Assembly (NCBI GenBank): GCA_029940345.1 | Contig: JAOZRC010000169.1 | Location: forward strand, 1 to 9,364 | Reading direction: 5' to 3' | DNA length: 9,364 bases | From: Desulfobacterales bacterium | GTDB taxonomy: Bacteria; Desulfobacterota; Desulfobacteria; Desulfobacterales; JAUCGF01 | Shown: piece after piece, positions 1-6,004 of the stretch | Layout of the letters: every line of letters starts with the position of its first letter | Position numbering within the stretch: position 1 is the first letter of the stretch | Program-made: the position numbers and the translations under genes | Notes under the pieces: generated by a model | The model's database searches: none | What the model saw: only the letters and a program-made list of their open reading frames with translations | Told to the model about the DNA's origin: nothing

Positions 1-168
1 GCCGGAGCCTTGATACCCGGGAATTTAGCAATTTTTTTGGCGAACTTGGGTTAAGAGCCTGTTGGAAAAGTCTTAAATCGGCTGCAAAAGCGTGAGAACA
101 GTTCTGATTTCCACAAATTTCATGGCAATAGGGCGGCTATTCTCCTGGTATAAATCGTATGTTGCTGA

Positions 169-351
169 TTATTTCCCCACGACGGCCACACAACTGACAC
201 GTCTGTTTTTCATGCGGCCTTCATCGGTGTCGTTGTTGTCGGCCGGATAGGCGACACCGTAACCGTGGATAACAATCCGGTCTTCGGCCCGGCACGCCAG
301 GGTTTCCAGTTGAGAACCTTTCCATGTAAATTTTTGGATTTGCCGTTTTCC
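169..351 (-). pseudogene. OmpA-family C-terminal domain remnant
   Basis: The minus strand is open for 60 codons and ends in TAA (169-171). An in-frame TAG at 352-354 closes it upstream, and no start codon lies in the open part. The last ~35 residues include GYGVAYPADNNDTDEGR followed by MKNRRV, which matches the end of the OmpA peptidoglycan-binding domain (GYGxxxP, then N-x-T-x-x-GR and NRRV). An intact domain is about 100 residues, and the usual GHTD and LSxxRA part is missing or compressed into the stretch LETLACRAEDRIVIHG, as after an internal deletion. I infer a dead fragment of an outer-membrane or lipoprotein anchor gene. It sits next to a palindromic element at 367-666, which may mark the break. 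The family call is fairly sure; the parent protein cannot be named. Confidence 0.7.
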
Positions 352-366
352 CTATTGGTATTGTAA

Positions 367-666
367 GAATTGGGGACGGGCCATGCTAACTATCTAAATT
401 AAAATTAAATAATAGCAAATTATAGTCCTAAACAGGGCAATAATCAGTTTTTCACAACCTGAAAGAGCATTATAGCGTTAACAAAACAAGGAAAAACTGA
501 TGGCTGGAACGAATCAGGCAGAGGATGAATGATTACGTTACATAAACGCCTGTAACCTATAACGCTCTTTTCAACGGCAAAAAAGACCATATTGCCACTG
601 AAAACGCCAATTATCAGCATGGTTTTAATGAAATAACAATGTTTTAGCTTGGCCCGACCCTACTTC
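367..666. repeat. Diverged ~300-bp palindromic element, MITE-like
   Basis: Many separate short matches pair across one axis at about 516.5, so that position x pairs with 1033-x. The outer arms 373-389 and 644-660 match at 15 of 17 positions (GGGnCGGGCCAnGCTAA), with weaker matching out to 367/666. Further in, ATTAAA at 404-409 pairs with 624-629, CAG at 433-435 with 598-600, GGCAATA at 436-442 with 590-596, and GAAAGAGCATTATAGCG from 461 pairs imperfectly with 553-573. The interior is AT-rich and has no credible ORF. Terminal inverted repeats plus full-length dyad symmetry suit a decayed MITE or a large hairpin-forming element. No target-site duplication is evident. A structured RNA is the main alternative. 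Confidence 0.6.
443..501. repeat. 11-bp perfect inverted repeat inside the palindromic element
   Basis: ATCAGTTTTTC at 443-453 is the exact reverse complement of GAAAAACTGAT at 491-501, with 37 bases between. Its axis (472) differs from that of the enclosing element, so it could form a side hairpin in a cruciform or transcript. Confidence 0.6.
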
Positions 667-694
667 CCTAACCCTACTTCCCTACTTCCACTTC
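657..694. repeat. Short tandem repeat, ~14-bp period
   Basis: ACCCTACTTCCCT occurs at 657-669 and again at 671-683, followed by degenerate CTACTTCC and ACTTCC copies. It overlaps the right end of the palindromic element. No function is apparent; slippage at the element edge is a plausible origin. Confidence 0.6.
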
Positions 695-716
695 CATACT
701 CCGATTGGCGCATCCT

Positions 717-743
717 GTAGAACAAATTGCTGATTTGTTCTAC
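717..743. terminator. Perfect 11-bp hairpin downstream of the response regulator gene
   Basis: GTAGAACAAAT (717-727) and ATTTGTTCTAC (733-743) pair perfectly around a 5-base loop, about 43 bp past the stop of the minus-strand response regulator gene. The position suits transcript termination or 3'-end protection. No U-tract follows on the minus strand, so it is not a canonical intrinsic terminator. Confidence 0.4.
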
Positions 744-785
744 GCTAACTGCACTATTTTGTAGGGCCTACCCGATTTTCAGCGT

Positions 786-2162
786 TCAATTCACCCCGTA
801 ATCCTTAAGTTTCGTATGAAGCGTTTTACGATTGATTTTTAACCGGCGTGCGGTTTCGCTTTTATTGCCGCCGCTGGATTCAAGGGTGGCCAGAATGGCC
901 TCTTTTTCGATCTCCTCCAGGGGGCGGTTGCCCGCCGCCGGCGCCTGCAATGGCCAGTTGTTGCGTTTTTCGGCAAATGCCTCCGTGATGTTCGCGGGCA
1001 GCTCTTTCTCGGTGATGTGCTCATCCGGAAGCAGAATGACCGCGCGTTCAACCGTGTTTTCCAGTTCCCTGACATTGCCGGGCCAGGCATAGTGAAGCAG
1101 GATGTCCATTGCCAGGGGGGAAAAGCCTTTGACCGTTTTGCGATTTTTCCGCGCATATTGAGCCATAAAATGCCGGGCCAGCAGGGGAATGTCATCCTGG
1201 CGCTCACGAAGGGGCGGGATATTGATGGGTACAACGTTCAGCCGGTAATATAGGTCCTGGCGGAAACGGCCGCTTTTGACATCCTTTTCAGGATTGCGGT
1301 TGGTGGCCGCTATAATACGCACATCCACGTCCAAAATTTCTTCGCCGCCGACCCGCTGAATTTCCCTTTCCTGGATAACCCGCAGCAGTTTGGTCTGCAT
1401 TGCCGGGGAGGTTTCACCGATTTCATCCAGGAAGATCGTGCCTTTGTCAGCCTGCATAAACCGGCCTTCGCGCCGCTTGTCGGCTCCGGTGAAGGCGCCC
1501 TTCTCATGGCCGAAAAGCTCCGATTCCAGCAGGGTCTCGCTGATGGCCGCGCAGTTGATGACCACTAGCGGATGATCTTTCCTGTGGCTGTTGTGATGGA
1601 TTGATTTGGCAATCAACTCCTTGCCTGTGCCGCTTTCCCCGGTGATCAATACAGTCGCTTCGGAAGGCGCGATCATAGCCAGCATGTCGATGAGAGCCAT
1701 CATGGGCTTACTCCTGCCGATGATGTTATCCAGCCGGTACTCGCCGCGCTGCCGGTTCTTCAATTGCCGGTTCTCGGCTTTCAAACCTGCGTGCTCTAAA
1801 GCCCGCTCCAAGGTCATTTTGAGCAAGTCGAAGTCCAGCGGTTTGGTGAGATAATCGTAAGCCCCGGCCTTGAGCGCTTCAACCGCCGAATCAACCGATG
1901 AATAGGCGGTCATGATCAGAATCGGAATGGCCGGGTTGTATCGTTTGATGCGCTGCAGCGACTCAATTCCGTCCATCTGCGCCATGCGGACATCCATCAG
2001 GATCAGGTCGTAAGATTGTTTCCTGACGCTCTCCACCGCACCGGTTCCGTCATCGGCGACAGACACCGGGTGTCCCCAGCTTTTGATAATCGTTCGAAGT
2101 GTTTTCAGGTGATTCACGTCGTCATCGACGACCAGGATATGATGCGTATTCGGTATGCTCAT
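786..2162 (-). CDS. Sigma-54-dependent response regulator, ZraR/AtoC (NtrC) type
   Basis: A 458-aa activator that, when phosphorylated by its partner kinase, should bind enhancer DNA and use ATP to open promoters held by sigma-54 RNA polymerase. Residues 1-120 are a receiver with acidic D13-D15, phospho-acceptor D57 in LILMDVRM, T85 and K107. The AAA+ domain follows: Walker A GESGTGKE at 175-182, the sigma-54 contact loop GAFTGA at 222-227 and Walker B TIFLDEI at 242-248. A Fis-type helix-turn-helix closes the protein (ETARRLKINRKTLHTKLKDY). Length and domain order are normal for the family, with no missing residues. The start is 7 nt after the kinase stop, with a GTGAG ribosome-binding site overlapping that stop, so the two are one operon. 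Its likely target is the divergent sigma-54 promoter at 4161. The metal specificity implied by the ZraR likeness is inference. Confidence 0.95.
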   Translation of the reverse strand: MSIPNTHHILVVDDDVNHLKTLRTIIKSWGHPVSVADDGTGAVESVRKQSYDLILMDVRMAQMDGIESLQRIKRYNPAIPILIMTAYSSVDSAVEALKAGAYDYLTKPLDFDLLKMTLERALEHAGLKAENRQLKNRQRGEYRLDNIIGRSKPMMALIDMLAMIAPSEATVLITGESGTGKELIAKSIHHNSHRKDHPLVVINCAAISETLLESELFGHEKGAFTGADKRREGRFMQADKGTIFLDEIGETSPAMQTKLLRVIQEREIQRVGGEEILDVDVRIIAATNRNPEKDVKSGRFRQDLYYRLNVVPINIPPLRERQDDIPLLARHFMAQYARKNRKTVKGFSPLAMDILLHYAWPGNVRELENTVERAVILLPDEHITEKELPANITEAFAEKRNNWPLQAPAAGNRPLEEIEKEAILATLESSGGNKSETARRLKINRKTLHTKLKDYGVN

Positions 2163-2169
2163 GGCAGTC

Positions 2170-3951
2170 TCACTTTTCTTTATGAATTGGCAGGCTGATT
2201 GAAAAGACGGCTCCCTGTCCGGCGGCGCTGCGCACTTTGATCATACCGTGATGCGCTTCGACGATTTTATGGATAATCGCCAGCCCCAACCCGGTTCCCT
2301 GCGATTTGGTTGTATAATAGGGATCGAATACCTTGCTCAACTCATCGGAACGGATGCCCGACCCGCTGTCCCTGACATCAATCATAAAGCAGCCGTCTTC
2401 TTTGACGGAAGTGGCAATGGTCAGTTGTCCTCCCTTTTCCATGGCCTGCAAGGCGTTTAAGTATAAGTTCAAAAGGCACTGAGTGAGCCTGTCGGGATCG
2501 ATTTCCATCTCTACGGGAGTCGGTGTGAGATTTAAACGGATATTGACGTTTTGGGCAATTGCCTCCTGGCGAACCAGCCGGACAGAATGTTCCAGCAGGT
2601 CATTCATATTCGTCGGCCTCAGGTTTAATTGAGAGGGTCTGGCAAACTCCAGCAGTTCGCTGATGACACGGTTCAAGCGATCTACCTCCTGAATCATGAC
2701 GCCGGCCATCTCCTTATCTTCGCTGCCGTCCCTGAATTTGCTTTTGTAATAGGTGGCGATGCCCTTGATGGAACTCAATGGATTTCGGATTTCATGGGCC
2801 ACGCCGGTGGCAAGACCGCCAATGGCGGCGAGCTTTTCCTGGCGCCGGATTTCGGCCTGCAGGCGCCGCACTTCGCCCAAATCTCTCAGTATCATCACCT
2901 GGCCGATGAACCGGCCATCTTCGTTGATGATTTGGAAAGCACTGATACTCACCGGCACGACTTTGCCCTCAACGAATTCGCACTCCGTTTCCACTTCGGA
3001 TATGGGTTCGCCGCAATCCATGGTCTCAATCAATCCGCAAAGGGGGCCTGGAAAAATTTCCGGCAGGTCTTTTCCGAGCGCCCGGGATAAATCCGCACCG
3101 GTGATGCGTTGGGCGGCGCGGTTGTGATACACGATTTTACCGTTGCTGTCGGTGGCGATGAGGCCAACCGGAAGGCTTGTTACGATCTTATCGGCAAGTG
3201 CGGCGGTGTCCCGCAGCGCACTGTCGGTTGAGCGAAAACTGAGCATCCAGAACAGGGAGATAAAACCGGCCAGTCCCAACACAACCAGAACCCCGGAGAT
3301 GATCACTGTATTACGGATATCCTCGCGGTGGCCTTCATCAAAAGCCCGGGGGTTCAAACCGACGATGATGATCCGATTTTCACCCTTATTTTGTGGGGGG
3401 AAACACCAATTCTTTCCCTGCCCCATCATCATGCCACTCCGCCGCATCGATTGAACCATTTTCCGGCTCATCTCATCAGTTTCGGTAAATGGCTGGAAAA
3501 CGCTGTAAACGATAAATGAACGGCTATGGGGCTGCATATCAGCCAATTGCCAGCCAGCGTCCCCAATCGGTGTTAACGTGATCATGGGCGCAAATTGCTT
3601 TAACGGCAAGCCGATGCGGCTGCGGTCGCTGTGGGCCAGGACAAGACCATCCTGACGCACCACGGCCAAAAAAAACACATCGGGCATCCGGGCGGTCTGT
3701 TCAAGCAGTGTCTGCACCGGCTGCTGCCCCCACTGCATCCCCATCATGCCGGTGCGCGCGCCGGCTTCCACCGCGTGAATCAGGGCGACGCCTTTTTCAC
3801 TTAAAATTCGCGCCATAAAATTTTTTTCACGATGGTAATTCTGAACCGCCAGAACTGCCACAATGATCAGTAAAAGCGCCGCCGAAGTGACGATAATCCA
3901 GGGTGACAGATAAAGACGCCGGAAGGTGCCGTGTTTTGTTTTCGGAATCAT
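2170..3951 (-). CDS. Membrane sensor histidine kinase, ZraS-like, Met-rich sensor
   Basis: A 593-aa inner-membrane kinase expected to phosphorylate the regulator encoded just downstream. In order it has TM1 at about 18-36, a periplasmic sensor at about 37-214, TM2 at about 215-237, a PAS domain at about 253-365, a HisKA helix with H386 in VAHEIRNPL, and an ATPase domain with N499 (N box), DSGSGI and GTGLGLAI near 551-557. The sensor part VVRQDGLVLAHSDRSRIG resembles the Cache-like sensor of ZraS. Two Met-rich clusters stand out outside the membrane: M69, M70, M72, and M161, M165, M169, M174-M176, the kind of soft ligand that binds Cu(I) or Ag(I). The ATG at 3949-3951 was chosen because AGAGGT lies 4-5 nt upstream. 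An in-frame ATG at 4074 would add 41 residues but would run through the intergenic dyad. A copper ligand is inference; zinc or lead is possible. Confidence 0.92.
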   Translation of the reverse strand: MIPKTKHGTFRRLYLSPWIIVTSAALLLIIVAVLAVQNYHREKNFMARILSEKGVALIHAVEAGARTGMMGMQWGQQPVQTLLEQTARMPDVFFLAVVRQDGLVLAHSDRSRIGLPLKQFAPMITLTPIGDAGWQLADMQPHSRSFIVYSVFQPFTETDEMSRKMVQSMRRSGMMMGQGKNWCFPPQNKGENRIIIVGLNPRAFDEGHREDIRNTVIISGVLVVLGLAGFISLFWMLSFRSTDSALRDTAALADKIVTSLPVGLIATDSNGKIVYHNRAAQRITGADLSRALGKDLPEIFPGPLCGLIETMDCGEPISEVETECEFVEGKVVPVSISAFQIINEDGRFIGQVMILRDLGEVRRLQAEIRRQEKLAAIGGLATGVAHEIRNPLSSIKGIATYYKSKFRDGSEDKEMAGVMIQEVDRLNRVISELLEFARPSQLNLRPTNMNDLLEHSVRLVRQEAIAQNVNIRLNLTPTPVEMEIDPDRLTQCLLNLYLNALQAMEKGGQLTIATSVKEDGCFMIDVRDSGSGIRSDELSKVFDPYYTTKSQGTGLGLAIIHKIVEAHHGMIKVRSAAGQGAVFSISLPIHKEK

Positions 3952-3991
3952 GAAGACCTCTGAATTGCCGATTGTGATTAAACAATGGTCT

Positions 3992-4020
3992 GTCATACCC
4001 ATGAATGGGTATTTTGTAAA
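3992..4020 (-). promoter_or_regulatory. Possible sigma-70 promoter of the kinase-regulator operon
   Basis: On the minus strand TTTACA (4015-4020) and TATGAC (3992-3997) are separated by exactly 17 bp, ending about 40 bp before the kinase ATG. The spacer contains nearly all of the 18-bp dyad at 3995-4012, so the bound activator could also control its own operon. The -10 box is only 4/6. Confidence 0.3.
3995..4012. promoter_or_regulatory. Perfect 8+8 dyad, candidate enhancer (UAS) for the response regulator
   Basis: ATACCCAT and ATGGGTAT are exact reverse complements separated by GA. The site lies about 150 bp upstream of the sigma-54 -24 box, the usual enhancer distance for NtrC-family activators. 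A weaker GGGA/TCCC dyad (4049-4062) is centred 52 bp away, about five helical turns, and another TACCCA half-site occurs at 4068-4073. Binding by this regulator is inferred from symmetry and position. Confidence 0.6.
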
Positions 4021-4160
4021 CAAGTATAATTTCACAACCGAAAAAAGTGGGATTAAATTCCCCATATTACCCAATGATTCTCTTTTGCGGTTTCAAAAAT
4101 CTATCGGTGAAATTGAATTTATCCTGATAATTCAGATGATTATATTAAATTCTTGATTTA

Positions 4161-4176
4161 TGGCACGTTGTTTGCA
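4161..4176 (+). promoter_or_regulatory. Sigma-54 promoter, exact consensus
   Basis: TGGCACGTTGTTTGCA matches the -24/-12 consensus TGGCACG-N4-TTGCA at every defined base, with GG and GC 10 bases apart. Transcription should start near 4187 and run right, into the SHOCT and copper-gene region, away from the regulator operon. It is the only such site I found in the window. Confidence 0.9.
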
Positions 4177-4206
4177 TTGATAATACGTGATCGTTCACTC
4201 CCCCTA

Positions 4207-4250
4207 CGTGTAAGCTAACGCGGGACAGCTTCCCGCGCTACCACCTCACG
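4207..4250 (+). promoter_or_regulatory. GC-rich leader hairpin
   Basis: CGCGGGA (4219-4225) and TCCCGCG (4231-4237) form a perfect 7-bp stem around CAGCT. Imperfect pairing extends outward to CGTG (4207-4210) and CACG (4247-4250). It begins about 20 nt after the predicted start of the sigma-54 transcript, so it would be the 5' end structure of that mRNA. It could stabilise the message or regulate it. I do not recognise a known riboswitch. Confidence 0.5.
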
Positions 4251-4270
4251 CAAGGCAGTGACCTATGTAA

Positions 4271-4289
4271 AGCGGAAAGCCGTTCCGCT
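4271..4289 (+). promoter_or_regulatory. Second leader hairpin, next to a Shine-Dalgarno
   Basis: AGCGGAA (4271-4277) pairs perfectly with TTCCGCT (4283-4289) around AGCCG. The strong ribosome-binding sequence AGGAGG begins two bases later at 4291, so folding could affect ribosome access to the small leader ORF that follows. Confidence 0.45.
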
Positions 4290-4300
4290 CAGGAGGAACA

Positions 4301-4369
4301 GTGACATTCCAAGGGTTCAAACCCAAGAAAAGAAAGATACTTATCAACATGGCAAGGCGTCAGTTGTAA
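4301..4369 (+). CDS. Possible 22-aa basic leader peptide
   Basis: A GTG start 4 nt after a consensus AGGAGG opens a 22-codon frame ending in TAA at 4367-4369, 23 nt before the SHOCT gene start. The peptide is rich in Lys and Arg (FKPKKRK in its first half, MARRQL at the end). It lies between the leader hairpins and the first structural gene of the sigma-54 transcript, where a regulatory or coupling peptide is plausible. Chance is a serious alternative for a frame this short; only the strong ribosome-binding site argues for translation. Confidence 0.3.
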   Translation: MTFQGFKPKKRKILINMARRQL

Positions 4370-4392
4370 TTAGCTGTAAAGGAGAGATCATC

Positions 4393-4653
4393 ATGTGGGG
4401 TTGCAATTATTTATCATTTGAAGACGGGAGATGGGGCGGTTGGTTTCCCGGGAGTCCGGAAATGTTACTGATATGCGGCTTGATATTTTTTCTGGCTGTC
4501 TTGCTGGCTGTTCTGATTTTGAAGTCCTGGTCACAGCGATGCAACAGTTCATCCAGGGATCGCATCGACTCCCTCTCCATCTTAAAGGCGCGTTTCGCCA
4601 AAGGTGAGATCACCCGGGAGGAATTTGTCAGGATGAAAGAGGTTCTCTCATAG
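4393..4653 (+). CDS. Small SHOCT-domain membrane protein
   Basis: An 86-aa protein with a short N-terminus rich in Trp and Gly (FEDGRWGGWFPGSPEM), one hydrophobic segment at about 24-45, and a cytoplasmic tail ending in a SHOCT motif (ILKARFAKGEITREEFVRMK). SHOCT is a short C-terminal helical motif of unknown biochemical role, often on single-pass membrane proteins near metal-resistance genes. The ATG at 4393 was chosen because AAAGGAGAG lies 6 nt upstream and the membrane segment sits correctly; an in-frame GTG at 4258 would add 45 unlikely residues across the leader hairpin. It is the first substantial gene after the sigma-54 promoter. A relative with the same layout is at 8975-9340. Confidence 0.8.
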   Translation: MWGCNYLSFEDGRWGGWFPGSPEMLLICGLIFFLAVLLAVLILKSWSQRCNSSSRDRIDSLSILKARFAKGEITREEFVRMKEVLS

Positions 4654-4712
4654 CATCATCGGGCTGCCGGCATAAACTGAGACGCTTTCAGGAATAAAAT
4701 TGAGGTGAAACA

Positions 4713-4802
4713 ATGAAAACAATATACATTATACACCTACACCTTCCTGATGAATGGATACGCTCCGGCCGAAGGCCGGACCGGTCGTTTCAAACGGGGT
4801 GA
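4713..4802 (+). pseudogene. Orphaned translation start, 29 codons, out of frame with copA
   Basis: The ATG at 4713 has a good ribosome-binding site (TTGAGGTG, 5 nt upstream) but reads only 29 codons to a TGA at 4800-4802. The recognisable multicopper oxidase sequence starts within a few codons in a different frame, with an in-frame TGA at 4714-4716 overlapping this ATG. The likely history is that the original copA start was kept, hundreds of N-terminal codons were deleted, and the join shifted the frame. The peptide itself resembles nothing I recognise. Confidence 0.55.
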
Positions 4803-5226
4803 AAAGGTGGGGCTGCGCTTTATTAACGGTTCAGCAATGAGTTTTTTCGATGTTTGTATTCATGGGCTTACCATGACTGTTGTGGCGGCTGACGGCCAAA
4901 ATATTGAGCCAGTCACAGTGGATGAATTCCGCATCGGCGTGGCCGAAACCTATGATGTGATTGTGGCTCCCAGGGATGACCGCGCTTACTGCGTATTCGC
5001 CCAGGCAATGGACCGGAGCGGTTATGCCCGCGGGACCCTGACCCCTGATCCTTCTCTGACCGCAAAGGTTCCCGGACCAGACCCCCGCCCGATTTTGACG
5101 CATCTGGATATGGGGATGGGTATGACCGCCATGCCCGGGATGAAAGCGATGAAGGGCATGAAATCATCCGGGAAAAAGATGACCGGCAATATGGCCCGTT
5201 ATATGTGGTCGATTAAGCGACGGTGA
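4717..5226 (+). pseudogene. copA: Truncated CopA/PcoA-type multicopper oxidase
   Basis: Intact CopA (PcoA, about 600 aa) is a periplasmic copper oxidase with three cupredoxin domains and a Tat signal. Only about 170 codons remain here. YTYTFLMNGYAP, then RFINGSAMSFFDV, VVAADGQNIEPVTVDEFRI and ETYDVIV are typical of its second domain, and DRSGYARGTL follows. Next comes a Met-rich copper-binding linker (about nine Met between 5110 and 5180), then GNMARYMWSI from the start of the third domain, where the match stops and KRR-TGA follows. The Tat signal, the first domain and the His/Cys copper ligands of the third are gone, so it cannot be an active oxidase. The first in-frame ATG (4750) lacks a ribosome-binding site. 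Family identification is confident. Confidence 0.85.
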
Positions 5227-5523
5227 CGTTTCGGCGTGCCTGCACAGGCTGAATACCAAATCATGTTGACCCAGCGGCTTATCCTGGTTCCTGAGATTGA
5301 ATTGAACCTGTACGGTCAGGATAATCCGGCGGTGGGAATTGGCTCCGGGCTTTCGGAAATCGAAGCCGGGATGCGCCTGCGCTATGAAATCCGCCGGGAG
5401 TTTGCCCCCTATATCGGGCTGAACTGGACCCGACAGTATGGCACCACTGCCGATTATGCCCGTGAGGAAGGAGAGGAGGTTGACAATTTACAGTTTGTTT
5501 TTGGACTGCGTTTATGGTTTTAA
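5227..5523 (+). pseudogene. copB: C-terminal fragment of CopB-type outer-membrane protein
   Basis: CopB/PcoB is an outer-membrane beta-barrel of roughly 300 aa or more in copper-resistance operons, normally encoded just after copA. The last 99 codons are present: [20 protein letters not shown], then [30 protein letters not shown] and a terminal LRLWF, the C-terminal Phe being usual for barrels. The fragment is in the same frame as the copA remnant and separated from it only by the TGA at 5224-5226, so a deletion appears to have joined the third domain of CopA to the barrel of CopB. A GTG at 5236 gives 95 aa but has no signal peptide or ribosome-binding site, so export is not expected. Confidence 0.82.
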
Positions 5524-5568
5524 ACCGTCAGCTTCTTCATTGAGGTATCACCCTATGGAGGACGCCAG

Positions 5569-5601
5569 ATGTTGATTCAATATTTTGGCTCGTCAGTATA
5601 G
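5569..5601 (+). other. Tiny ORF with strong Shine-Dalgarno, possible gene remnant
   Basis: GGAGG at 5557-5561 lies 7 nt before an ATG opening MLIQYFGSSV and a TAG. It may be the surviving start of another lost operon gene or a leader for the following protein. Its stop falls in the 5' arm of the hairpin at 5598-5620. Too short to call coding on its own. Confidence 0.25.
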
Positions 5602-5620
5602 CGCCAATGGATGGCGCTAT
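5598..5620 (+). promoter_or_regulatory. Perfect 9-bp hairpin before the 103-aa gene
   Basis: ATAGCGCCA (5598-5606) and TGGCGCTAT (5612-5620) pair around ATGGA. The hairpin sits about 15 nt upstream of the AAGGAGG ribosome-binding site of the next gene and lacks a following U-tract, so mRNA processing or translation control fits better than termination. Confidence 0.5.
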
Positions 5621-5648
5621 CAAACTGTCATAAAAGGAGGCAACCCAA

Positions 5649-5960
5649 ATGAAAAATGAATATTTTACAAAAGACAATGCTCAGGCAGTACCACCGGAAA
5701 GTGATTCGAACCAGGCCGATGAAACCGATCCGCTCACAGAGTATCTTGACGGCATGGGTACTGCGACGGCCCGAATTTTAATAGATCGGCATATTGACGA
5801 CAAAGTGCTGGAAAAATACGGCCTGAAAGAGTTGAAAAACGCTGGCCGTTACTACATTGCCCAAATCAAAGAAGCCAACGGAAAACTGATTGATGAGGTT
5901 CTTGTGGACAAACAAACTGGGAATATACGATCCCTTCGTCGTAAAATCAGTTCTTTATGA
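5649..5960 (+). CDS. Hypothetical 103-aa protein, possibly PepSY-like C-terminus
   Basis: I do not recognise this protein. It has a strong ribosome-binding site (AAGGAGG, 8 nt before the ATG). The first ~30 residues are polar and acidic (AVPPESDSNQADETDPL), with no signal peptide or membrane segment. Next come helical stretches with alternating charge (ILIDRHIDDKVLEKYGLKEL), then a segment YYIAQIKEANGKLIDEVLVD followed by TGNIRSL. That last part resembles the strand-strand pattern of PepSY-type domains, where an oxidised or ligand-bound residue is followed by D-x-x-T/S-G; this is only a suggestion. It is the last rightward gene and may be the end of the sigma-54 operon, in which case it outlived its copper neighbours. 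It looks soluble and cytoplasmic. Confidence 0.7.
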   Translation: MKNEYFTKDNAQAVPPESDSNQADETDPLTEYLDGMGTATARILIDRHIDDKVLEKYGLKELKNAGRYYIAQIKEANGKLIDEVLVDKQTGNIRSLRRKISSL

Positions 5961-6004
5961 AGGAAAAAGGGACAAACGCCGGTTTACAATCCCAAGGGGT
6001 GCCA

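Noticed and set aside
55..72. GAGCCTGTTGGAAAAG recalls the terminal repeats of some IS elements
   Set aside because: No matching inverted copy or transposase sequence is in the window, and the resemblance is from memory only.
1..108. Plus-strand frame from the window edge (RSLDTREFSNFFGELG and on to a TGA) that looks mildly protein-like
   Set aside because: It has only about 30 codons visible and no family match I can defend. It could be the tail of a gene entering from the left or chance, so positions 1-168 are left unannotated.
2629..3090. Long plus-strand open frames opposite the histidine kinase, such as 2629-3090
   Set aside because: They are antisense shadows of a gene with all expected kinase motifs, and their translations show no recognisable domain.
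3952..4074. N-terminal extension of the histidine kinase from the ATG at 4074
   Set aside because: It would add 41 residues before the natural TM1 context, lacks a good ribosome-binding site and covers the regulatory dyads, whereas the ATG at 3951 has a clear one.
4240..4320. Possible cyclic-di-GMP (GEMM) riboswitch, prompted by CACGCAAGGCA in the leader
   Set aside because: The conserved core and the paired arms of GEMM-I do not line up beyond these few bases.
4764..4780. TCCGGCC-GAA-GGCCGGA hairpin inside the copA remnant
   Set aside because: It falls in a conserved coding stretch of CopA domain 2 and is more likely a by-product of GC-rich codons than a signal.
5224..5226. TGA between the copA and copB parts read as selenocysteine
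   Set aside because: Neither protein has a Sec or Cys position there, and the junction itself is unnatural, so a plain stop in a deletion fusion is simpler.
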